A stretch of 22,445 nt of DNA from RGIG5270 sp045657185 (GTDB lineage Bacteria; Verrucomicrobiota; Lentisphaeria; Victivallales; Victivallaceae), in NCBI GenBank assembly GCA_045657185.1, contig JAZOSO010000234.1:1-22445 (forward strand), read 5' to 3'. This document shows, in pieces, positions 7,023 to 14,118 of this stretch. The notes under the pieces were generated by a model that searched no databases, was not told where the DNA came from, and saw nothing but the letters and a program-made list of their open reading frames with translations. Position numbers and translations under genes: made by a program. Numbering within the stretch: position 1 is the stretch's first letter; each line of letters begins with the position of its first letter.

Positions 7023-8545
7023 TGTTTATCCTGTTTTTTCTGATACGGACGGTAGAGATAAACTATATCGCCTTCTTCAATACCCTCAAGGATCTGAACG
7101 AAGTTGTCGTTGGATTCACCGAGTTTGACATCCTGTTCCCTGACACCGGCAACAGTATGTTTGTAAACATAAAAGCGGTCGTTATCTTCAAAAACAGCTT
7201 CAACAGGCACAAAAAGCGTTTTGGGAATAATTTTTGTCACGATATTAATCTGCACACTCATACCGTTTACAAGCAGCGGAGACTGTTTATCAAACTGGAT
7301 TTTTGCCTTGTAAACTTTGGGAGATGCACTGTCCCATGAAACCATATTGACCGGCAAGGTGGCAATACTCATGACTTTACCGGTAAATTTAGTACCGACA
7401 AGCGAATCAGGTGAAATAACGGCAATATCTCCGACATTAACTTTGGAACGGTACTCTTCCGGCAGATCAAAGTCAACGATGAGGTTGGACATTTCAGGAA
7501 TGGTGACAAGGATCTGACCTTTGCCGACTTCCATACCGACTTTAACATCAAGTCTGCCCCAGCGGCGATCCGGATCAGAATAAATAACTACACCTTCAAC
7601 CGGAGCTTTTATTACCATCATATCCATATATTCACGATGACGGTCAAGCTGAGTTTGAGTCATGCGGATACGGCGGCGGTAATATTCAATAGAACGGCTT
7701 TTCTGAATAACTTTGGAGTTTACGGAAATACGGACTTTCCGCAAATTGAGCTGAGCCTGTTCCAAATCGTTGCGAAGGCGTTTGATTTTTGTCGGATGAT
7801 CATATCTGCGCCATGCACGATAATCGCCCTCAACATTTTCCAGACTTATAGTTTTACTGTCAATAGTCTCCTGTTTTGCCTGAAGTTCTTCACGGCGTTT
7901 CTCATCGGCTGATTTAGTCTCTTCATCATTACCGAGTTCGGAGTCACGGAGTTCGGTATAAGCAGTTTCGGCATCCCGAACGGCGGCTTCGGCAGTACTG
8001 ATATTTGTTTCATGATTATTGATTGTTCTGGCTCGTTCAAAACGGCGATATTTACGCATCGCATCCTCTGCCTGCTGGAGTTTATCTTCAGCAGACTGAA
8101 TATCAGCGGCATTGGTACTTTCAAGAATTTTGCTGTCTTCAATGGCAATATCAAGTTCTTTTTTCAAATTGTCAAGGTCAATTTCATAATCTTCAATTTT
8201 CTGCTTGAGTTCATCAGTTTCAAAACGAAGCAGGACATCGCCTTTTTTGACCCAGCTGTTTTCTTCAACTACCCAGAGGAGCTTGGTTTTGAAGTTGGCT
8301 TGCAGAGCAAGTTTGTGTTTGTGACTGGCATTGACTGCACCGCCCTGAATAAGCCCTATGGGCAAATCATCACGCTTGACTTTATATGTACGGTCGGATT
8401 CCGCATCGGTGGCTCTTTTTGCCTCTGCAATCTTCTTCTGTTTTTTGGAAGTTTGAACTTTGTACAAAACAACAGCAGCAGCAGCCAGCAATAAAATCCC
8501 GATTAACCAGAATTTGCGATAAGGTTTAGCAAATAAATTTATCAT
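7019..8545 (-). CDS. Periplasmic adaptor (membrane-fusion protein, MacA/HlyD type)
   Basis: The 508-residue protein has one N-terminal membrane anchor (about residues 11-28). Two lipoyl half-motifs follow (around 70-110 and after VIKAPVEGVV near 315), separated by a long charged coiled-coil region of roughly 190 residues, with beta-barrel and membrane-proximal domains at the C-terminus. The coiled-coil region is longer than in E. coli MacA, and I could not find a clear TolC-tip motif (R, L and S/T at fixed spacing) in it. That would fit a partner other than TolC. GGAG lies five bases before the ATG. It sits between the secretin and ATPase genes, only 12 bases after the secretin stop. It probably bridges the inner-membrane permease and the secretin. 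Confidence 0.88.
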   Translation of the reverse strand: MINLFAKPYRKFWLIGILLLAAAAVVLYKVQTSKKQKKIAEAKRATDAESDRTYKVKRDDLPIGLIQGGAVNASHKHKLALQANFKTKLLWVVEENSWVKKGDVLLRFETDELKQKIEDYEIDLDNLKKELDIAIEDSKILESTNAADIQSAEDKLQQAEDAMRKYRRFERARTINNHETNISTAEAAVRDAETAYTELRDSELGNDEETKSADEKRREELQAKQETIDSKTISLENVEGDYRAWRRYDHPTKIKRLRNDLEQAQLNLRKVRISVNSKVIQKSRSIEYYRRRIRMTQTQLDRHREYMDMMVIKAPVEGVVIYSDPDRRWGRLDVKVGMEVGKGQILVTIPEMSNLIVDFDLPEEYRSKVNVGDIAVISPDSLVGTKFTGKVMSIATLPVNMVSWDSASPKVYKAKIQFDKQSPLLVNGMSVQINIVTKIIPKTLFVPVEAVFEDNDRFYVYKHTVAGVREQDVKLGESNDNFVQILEGIEEGDIVYLYRPYQKKQDKQ

Positions 8546-8557
8546 GGCAGCTCCGTT

Positions 8558-10039
8558 TTATTTGGAGGGTTGTTCAGTTTTTTTCTCAGCTTCAGCTTTT
8601 TTCTCTGAATTTGCAGAAGATGTTTCGTCCGAATTGTTCATGGCGTCGCGTTTTTTGCGTTCACTGCTGGCAGGCATCCATGTTTTGTTGAATGAAGATA
8701 CCATTTCATCAACGAGACCGACAATTGCTTTTTCATGTTTGGGCTTGGTTTCAGGATCGTCAACGACAATATCAGCAACACGCTCACTGTCAATCATTTG
8801 CTCATTGGGATCATACATGAAGCCGTAGAGAGTATCGTCGGGAGAAACGATATGGATTTTTACGAAAAATACCAGCTGGATAACTTCTCTGGCATGATTT
8901 TTACCGGTAAAAAGTTCTCCGAGGAACGGGATATCGCTCAAAACAGGAACTCTTTCTTCCTGCAAAGTATCACGGTTGGAGTAAAGTCCGCCGAGCATGA
9001 CAACCTGTCTGTCCTGCATGCGCAGATGACTTTCAATACTGCGGACAGAGATAACAGGAACAGGATAAGTCTGGTCGCTTGAGCCGCCGACAGGAAAGTT
9101 TTCATAACGCAACACACTGGAAACTTGCGGATACAGGCGCAAAGTGACATTGTCATCATTGATCATTTGAGGTTCAACTTCCAAAGTTACACCAACTCGT
9201 TTATAGTTGGTGGAGAAGCTGATACTGTTGCTGACTGTGTTTGCTTCCTGAATAGGAATTTCCTGAGCGGTGACAATACGGGCAACTTCATTGCGGCTGA
9301 TGAGAATATTGGGAGATGAGACCACGCGGGCGTCAGTTGCAGTCTGAAGCCAGCGGAAAGAAATATCAAGTTCATCAACAGGAGTGAAAGAACCGTTCAA
9401 GCCGCCTGTGGCAGTTGACCCCGGAACCTTGGTATCTGCACCGACACGAAATTTGTCATGGGTATAACCTACACTCAAATTGCGTTCCATGCCATCGTTG
9501 AAAATAAGTTCAACGACCTTGGCTTCCACGAGAATTTGAGAGGACGGAACGTCAATGGCTTCAGCAAGTTCTTTATAGTAATTGATATTACTTTTTTTAT
9601 CAGAAATGATAACTGTATTGCGTTCTTCAATCACTTCAATAGCGGCATAACCTGCAGCAACACCGTCAATTGCCTTGTAAAGTTTTTTGGCGGTAGTAAA
9701 ACGGGGGCGGTAAACCAGAGTTGCATTTGCACCGTTGTCCACGATTTTGCAATAAGCGGGAGCCGCTTTGCGTCCGAGGACGCGCTTGGGAACAGAATAG
9801 TTATCTTTAGCAAAAAGTGCCTGCAGTTCAGCAATCACATTTTTGACATTTTCTTTACCTTTTTCACGGGATTTTTCAGTAATAACGACAGGTTCGCCGT
9901 TGACGGGAATAGAATTGAGAGACGCCTCCGAACGGACTTCGGGTTTAGTTGACGGCTGCGGAGCGGCACAAACAGCACAGGGCATAAAAATTGCAGCCAT
10001 GACACAGGCGGCGGCGAACAGATTTTTTTCGGTCTTCAT
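8558..10039 (-). CDS. Secretin-family outer-membrane channel protein
   Basis: The 493-residue protein has a Sec signal peptide (about 1-25). A single small N-domain with a NolW-like look lies around 108-163, and the secretin core spans about 168-400. Core marks are LVEAKVVEL (170-178), RVVSSPNILISRNEVA (238-253), GVTLEVEPQ (283-291) and the hallmark VPVLSDIPFLGELF (364-377). A hydrophilic Lys/Glu/Ser-rich tail of about 90 residues follows. It is shorter than GspD or PilQ because it lacks several N-domains. No other type II secretion or pilus assembly genes are adjacent; it heads an operon with an adaptor and an ABC transporter of the MacAB type. GAGGTG lies eight bases before the ATG. It presumably forms the outer-membrane pore for that machine. 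Confidence 0.9.
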   Translation of the reverse strand: MKTEKNLFAAACVMAAIFMPCAVCAAPQPSTKPEVRSEASLNSIPVNGEPVVITEKSREKGKENVKNVIAELQALFAKDNYSVPKRVLGRKAAPAYCKIVDNGANATLVYRPRFTTAKKLYKAIDGVAAGYAAIEVIEERNTVIISDKKSNINYYKELAEAIDVPSSQILVEAKVVELIFNDGMERNLSVGYTHDKFRVGADTKVPGSTATGGLNGSFTPVDELDISFRWLQTATDARVVSSPNILISRNEVARIVTAQEIPIQEANTVSNSISFSTNYKRVGVTLEVEPQMINDDNVTLRLYPQVSSVLRYENFPVGGSSDQTYPVPVISVRSIESHLRMQDRQVVMLGGLYSNRDTLQEERVPVLSDIPFLGELFTGKNHAREVIQLVFFVKIHIVSPDDTLYGFMYDPNEQMIDSERVADIVVDDPETKPKHEKAIVGLVDEMVSSFNKTWMPASSERKKRDAMNNSDETSSANSEKKAEAEKKTEQPSK

Positions 10040-10457
10040 AGAAAATACACCTCTTTTGTTATAAATAAATGATTAAAAACATCTTATACAAAAAAGTGAC
10101 GGCAAAATCTCTATCCGTCATATTTACTCAAAATGACGGCATTTATCATAAAAAAACACACTTTCTGCCTCAAAAAATGACGGATAAAATAAAAAAGCGA
10201 TGGTCATTTTCTGCTTTTGAGTATCAAAAAAGATTTGCAATCTTTTATTGTCTTCATTATTACATATAGCATAATTTCGTCATATTTCAACATAAAAAGC
10301 AGAAAAACCGTCAATTTTTTAACATTCCGAAACTTTCGTCAATCGGTTTAAAAAATGACGGATTTTTACATTTTTTTATTCTGTAAGTTTGATTTTTTGC
10401 GTTTTGGATGTAGATTTATATGATATGCAATGTTTTATATAACTTATAGAGGAAACT
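10040..10457. promoter_or_regulatory. AT-rich divergent intergenic region with a cluster of TGACG motifs
   Basis: This 418-base gap separates the secretin operon (minus) from the HD-proS operon (plus). It holds eight copies of TGACG, six of them TGACGG: + strand at 10097, 10134, 10178 and 10356, and reverse orientation at 10115, 10278, 10308 and 10337. Two of these, CCGTCAT (10115-10121) and ATGACGG (10133-10139), form an inverted repeat. Flanks are mostly A/T. I see no convincing gene here; a 66-codon frame at 10069-10269 has no plausible protein character. The most likely role is a multi-site operator for one or both operons. Confidence 0.6.
10397..10424 (+). promoter_or_regulatory. Probable promoter of the HD-proS operon
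   Basis: TTGCGT (10397-10402) and TATGAT (10419-10424) are separated by 16 bases and would start transcription near 10431, about 27 bases before the GTG start codon. The nearest TGACGG motif lies 36 bases upstream of the -35. Confidence 0.5.
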
Positions 10458-11111
10458 GTGCCTGATTTTCAGAAAGAATTGAAACTTATCCGTCAATTTG
10501 TCAGACGCAAACTGGCAAATAACCGCTGCGGACATGATTTTGACCACACGATGCGGGTTTATCACAATGCTCTCAAGCTGGCGGAACAATGCGGCGGAGA
10601 CTTGGAAATTATTGCTGCCGCCGCCCTGCTGCACGATATCGGCCGTTGCGAAGAAACCAGAACCAGAGGTGCCGTCTGTCATGCTCAAATCGGTGCAGTC
10701 ATCGCCCGTAAGTATCTTGAGAAACGCAACTTTGATGAAGCTTTTGTCAACAATGTCGTTCACTGTATTGAAAGACACCGTTTCCGCAAAAATCTTGCAC
10801 CCGAAACTGCGGAAGCAAAAATACTTTTTGATGCCGACAAGCTGGATTCCATCGGTCCTGTCGGAATCGGAAGAGCTTTTCTCTTTGCCGGAAACTCAGG
10901 CGCGCGTCTGCATAATTCAAAAGAGCAGGCACTGAAAGCGGATGAATATTCATACCAGGATACCGCCTATCGTGAGTATCTGGTAAAACTTCGCAAAGTG
11001 CATGAACGCATGCTTACCGAACCGGGACGCAGACTTGCACTTTATTACACGGAATTTATGAAAAATTTTTTCAATGAAATGAATTTACAAATAAAAGGAA
11101 AAAAATTATGA
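10458..11111 (+). CDS. HD-domain phosphohydrolase
   Basis: The 217-residue cytoplasmic protein has the HD superfamily metal site: H30 in HDFDH, H59-D60 in LLHDIGR, H75, a further His near 107 and D126 in DADKLD. The arrangement resembles YedJ-type HD hydrolases, which act on nucleotides or other phosphoesters; the substrate cannot be inferred. The start is a GTG with GAGG five bases upstream. Its stop overlaps the proS start as ATGA, so the two genes are translationally coupled. No signal peptide or membrane segments. Confidence 0.87.
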   Translation: MPDFQKELKLIRQFVRRKLANNRCGHDFDHTMRVYHNALKLAEQCGGDLEIIAAAALLHDIGRCEETRTRGAVCHAQIGAVIARKYLEKRNFDEAFVNNVVHCIERHRFRKNLAPETAEAKILFDADKLDSIGPVGIGRAFLFAGNSGARLHNSKEQALKADEYSYQDTAYREYLVKLRKVHERMLTEPGRRLALYYTEFMKNFFNEMNLQIKGKKL

Positions 11112-12835
11112 GAATGACCAAACTCGTCGGACGCCGCATCAAAGAAGACCCCAAAGATGCAAAAACAATCAGCCACAAATACCTCATCCGCGGCGGTTAT
11201 ATCCGCCCCGTTTCCGCCGGTATTTATTCACTCCTTCCCGTCGGCAAGAGAATTGTTGAAAAAATCGAAAATATCATCCGTGAGGAAATGAATAAAATTG
11301 AAGGTCAGGAAGTCCTGATGCCCGTCGTTCTCCCCGCTGAACTCTGGGAAGAATCAGGCCGTTATCAGACTGTCGGTCAGGAACTTCTCCGTTTCAAAGA
11401 CCGCAACGACAAACCTATGATCCTTGCAATGACCCATGAAGAAGCAGTCGTCCAGCTCGTCCGCACTGAAGTTACTTCATACAAACAGCTTCCCGTCATG
11501 GTCTATCAGATCCAAACCAAATACCGTGACGAAGCCCGCCCCCGTGCCGGTATGATCCGTGTCCGTGAATTTACCATGAAAGACGCCTACTCTTTCCATG
11601 TTGACCAAGCCGACCTGGAAGCATATTACAAACGCGCTCATGCTGCTTATGAACGCATTTTTGAGCGTATCGGCATGAAAAACGCTATTTCTATTGAGTC
11701 AAACTCCGGCATGATGGGCGGTAAAGTTTCTCATGAATTCATGGCAATTTGCGACTGCGGCGAAGATACTATTTTCACCAACAGCGATTACTCTTACAAA
11801 GCCAACCGCGAAATTGCCGTCTCCGGCTGCAAATTTACCAAAGAAGCTCCGCTGGAACTGGACAAAGTCCACACCCCCGGTCAGAAAACAATTGAAGAAG
11901 TCGCAAACTTCCTCGGTCTCAAAGCAGAAAATACCGGGAAAGCCGTTTTCTATCAGGATGTTCATACCGGAGACCTGATTTTCGCCCTCATCCGCGGCGA
12001 TTTTGAAATCAATGAAACAAAACTTCAGAATGCGGCTCTTGTTTCCGAACTTAAATTTGCCGACGATGAAGCTATTGAAAAAGTCGGCTGTGTCGCAGGT
12101 TATGCTTCAATTTTGAATATCGACCCAAAAAAATGCCGCATTTTCGTTGACCGCTCCGTTGCTGAATCAAGCAACCTCGTCGTCGGAGCAAATGAAGCGG
12201 ATTATCACTTTAAAAACTTCAACTACGACCGTGATATTACTGATAAAGAAGGCATTACCGTATGCGATATCGCCACCGTCCGCGAAGGTGACCCCTGCCC
12301 CGTTACCGGCGAACCGCTCCGTATGCTCCGCGGTATTGAAATCGGTAATATTTTCCAGCTCGGCACCAAATATTCAAAAGCCATGAACTGCAATTATCTT
12401 GACAAAAACGGCAAATCCGTTCCTATGGTCATGGGCTGTTACGGTATCGGTGTCGGCCGCTCAATGGCAGCAGTTCTTGAACAGTCATACGACGAATACG
12501 GCCCCATCTGGCCCATGAGCATCGCCCCCTATCAGGTTGAAATCTGCTCAATTCAAATTGATAAAGAACCCGTAAAAGAAGCATCCGAAAAACTTTACAG
12601 CGAATTGCTCAATGCCGGTGTTGAAGTTCTCTTTGACGACCGCGGTGAAAAACCCGGTTTCATGTTCAGCGATGCCGATTTGCTCGGCATTCCGCTCCGC
12701 ATAACCATCTCTCCCAAAACTCTCGCCGACAACGAAGTTGAATTCAAAGTCCGCGGCGAAAAAGACAGCTCCAGACTCCCGCTTGAGGGTCTTGTTGACT
12801 GCCTCAAAGCAAAAATTGCCGCTGCATTGAACTGA
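11108..12835 (+). CDS. proS: Prolyl-tRNA synthetase (bacterial type)
   Basis: This 575-residue class II aminoacyl-tRNA synthetase joins proline to tRNA-Pro. The N-terminal core contains motif 2 (YRDEARPRAGMIRVREF, about residues 138-154) and motif 3 (GIGVGRSMAAVLEQ, about 443-456). Between them, about 230-390, lies the YbaK-like editing insertion typical of bacterial ProRS, and the C-terminal anticodon-binding domain follows. The length matches the bacterial family. The ATG at 11108 overlaps the HD gene stop, with AAAGGA nine bases upstream; an ATG at 11114 is an alternative. A strong terminator follows at 12857-12898. Confidence 0.97.
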   Translation: MRMTKLVGRRIKEDPKDAKTISHKYLIRGGYIRPVSAGIYSLLPVGKRIVEKIENIIREEMNKIEGQEVLMPVVLPAELWEESGRYQTVGQELLRFKDRNDKPMILAMTHEEAVVQLVRTEVTSYKQLPVMVYQIQTKYRDEARPRAGMIRVREFTMKDAYSFHVDQADLEAYYKRAHAAYERIFERIGMKNAISIESNSGMMGGKVSHEFMAICDCGEDTIFTNSDYSYKANREIAVSGCKFTKEAPLELDKVHTPGQKTIEEVANFLGLKAENTGKAVFYQDVHTGDLIFALIRGDFEINETKLQNAALVSELKFADDEAIEKVGCVAGYASILNIDPKKCRIFVDRSVAESSNLVVGANEADYHFKNFNYDRDITDKEGITVCDIATVREGDPCPVTGEPLRMLRGIEIGNIFQLGTKYSKAMNCNYLDKNGKSVPMVMGCYGIGVGRSMAAVLEQSYDEYGPIWPMSIAPYQVEICSIQIDKEPVKEASEKLYSELLNAGVEVLFDDRGEKPGFMFSDADLLGIPLRITISPKTLADNEVEFKVRGEKDSSRLPLEGLVDCLKAKIAAALN

Positions 12836-12856
12836 ACTTAAATTCATATTTTTTGC

Positions 12857-12898
12857 AGAGAGCGGGATGTTTTACAACATTCCGCTCTCTCTCTTTTG
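12857..12898 (+). terminator. Strong intrinsic terminator after proS
   Basis: A 15-bp stem (12857-12871 with 12876-12890, one G-T pair) closes a 4-base loop and is followed by CTCTTTT. It isolates the HD-proS operon from the glycan operon downstream. Confidence 0.88.
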
Positions 12899-12984
12899 TA
12901 CGAACAGGCAATATAATCATAACATCAGCCCAAATCCCCCCCTGACCTCCGCAGAAAAAAGTAAATTTTTTTCAACAAAAATCC

Positions 12985-13013
12985 TTGACAAAACACAAAA
13001 TAAAGTGTATTAT
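12985..13013 (+). promoter_or_regulatory. Promoter of the glycan-utilisation operon
   Basis: A perfect TTGACA -35 (12985-12990) and TATTAT -10 (13008-13013) are separated by 17 bases, the best sigma-70-type promoter in the window. Transcription would start near 13020, inside the palindrome at 13016-13033, so repression by the encoded regulator is the obvious reading. Confidence 0.85.
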
Positions 13014-13015
13014 TA

Positions 13016-13033
13016 AACTTGGTTAGCCAAGTT
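13016..13033. promoter_or_regulatory. Palindromic operator at the transcription start
   Basis: AACTTGG (13016-13022) and CCAAGTT (13027-13033) form perfect 7-base arms around TTAG. It overlaps the expected start site and lies 21 bases before the regulator start codon. It is probably the binding site of the GntR/LacI hybrid encoded next, as for AraR-like proteins. Confidence 0.78.
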
Positions 13034-13054
13034 ATGAATAAACGGAGCTTTACT

Positions 13055-14104
13055 ATGGCAAGTGAATTTGCTGCGATTGCAGAAAAAATTGAAAATGATA
13101 TAAAAAACGGCACTTATACAGATACACTGCCGTCTATTTCAGCATTATCGCAAATATTCAGTGTCTGTCCTGCCACCGTTAAACGCATTTTATCTCAACT
13201 GCGTGACCGTGACCTCGTAAGCGGCGAACACGGCAGGTGTGTCAGAATAAATCCGAAAGCGGCAGGCAATCCTTTTTTTCACAAAAATGTCGTATTTCTC
13301 TCCGACCTCTTCAATATTTCAACTCCTTTTTATGCGAATACTATTGATATTCTGACCGGAAAACTTTTCCGCAAATATATCAGTGTTCATATTTTTGTCT
13401 CGGAAAATCAGGCACATGAGTGCAATTTCACTCCCGACTGTATTCTCGTTATCAACAACAGCGGCAAAATCATGCTTGATATACTGCTGCAAAAATTTCC
13501 CGACTGCAAAGTGCTGAAACTCAATCAGCATTCACACCTTTATCCTTATATTATGACTGACGGAAAAGCCGCAGGCAATATGGCAATCAAACATCTTGCG
13601 GAAGACTGCGGACATACTCATATCGGAGTGCTGGCAACTCAGCTGCAATATCCCCACGCCTGTTTCAGTCAGCGTTACAAAGGCGCAGCTGAATACGCCG
13701 AAAAACATCCGGATATAAAACTCAGCATGGTTGAAATTCCTGAACTTGAACTTCACTCGCAGAGTTCGTATGAATTGACCGAAGAACTTATGGCAAAAGA
13801 CCCGCAAATAACGGCAATTTTTGCCACTTGTGACATGCTTGCTTTCGGTGTTTACAATTATGCGGCAAAAAACAATTTGAAAATTCCTGAAAATATTGCA
13901 GTCATCGGCTTTGACAACAGCAATTTTTCAAACTGTTTTGTTCCGGAACTTTCAACACTGTCAGAAAACACCGAAGATATCAGCAGAAAACTGTACATTT
14001 CAATATGTAATTTGTTAATGGACAAAGAAATAGAACAACAGTGCTTCATTGAACCGTACCTGTTGGCAAGAGAAAGCACTCAGAAAAAGAATGATAATCA
14101 ATGA
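13055..14104 (+). CDS. GntR/LacI hybrid transcriptional regulator (AraR-like)
   Basis: From the ATG at 13055 the product has 349 residues. Residues 1 to about 65 form a GntR-type winged helix (PSISALSQIFSVCPATVKRI is the recognition region). The remainder is a LacI/GalR-type periplasmic-binding-like sensor, with a GVLAT strand, RYKGAAEYAEKH and the typical NIAVIGFDN near the C-terminus. The same combination occurs in AraR. Upstream in-frame TTG (13019) and ATG (13034) codons exist, but GGAG lies seven bases before 13055, and the first two would place the operator or leader inside the gene. It probably binds the palindrome at 13016-13033 and is released by a sugar from the degraded polymer. 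The stop overlaps an ATG of the next frame as ATGA. Confidence 0.9.
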   Translation: MASEFAAIAEKIENDIKNGTYTDTLPSISALSQIFSVCPATVKRILSQLRDRDLVSGEHGRCVRINPKAAGNPFFHKNVVFLSDLFNISTPFYANTIDILTGKLFRKYISVHIFVSENQAHECNFTPDCILVINNSGKIMLDILLQKFPDCKVLKLNQHSHLYPYIMTDGKAAGNMAIKHLAEDCGHTHIGVLATQLQYPHACFSQRYKGAAEYAEKHPDIKLSMVEIPELELHSQSSYELTEELMAKDPQITAIFATCDMLAFGVYNYAAKNNLKIPENIAVIGFDNSNFSNCFVPELSTLSENTEDISRKLYISICNLLMDKEIEQQCFIEPYLLARESTQKKNDNQ

Positions 14105-14118
14105 AAGGATTTTTTAAT

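Noticed and set aside
5039..10039. Type II secretion or type IV pilus operon
   Set aside because: Only the secretin fits; there is no assembly ATPase, GspF/PilC, GspC or pseudopilin gene here, and the neighbours are clearly adaptor, ABC ATPase and MacB-type permease.
10069..10269. 66-codon plus-strand frame upstream of the HD gene
   Set aside because: AT-driven low-complexity translation, no ribosome-binding site, and it overlaps the TGACG motif array.
10097..10361. Possible CRISPR-like repeat array
   Set aside because: The repeated unit is only 5-7 bases, occurs on both strands and has irregular spacing; no cas genes are near.
13019..13054. Earlier TTG and ATG starts for the GntR/LacI regulator
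   Set aside because: They lack a ribosome-binding site and lie at or next to the predicted transcription start and operator; the ATG at 13055 has GGAG at good spacing.
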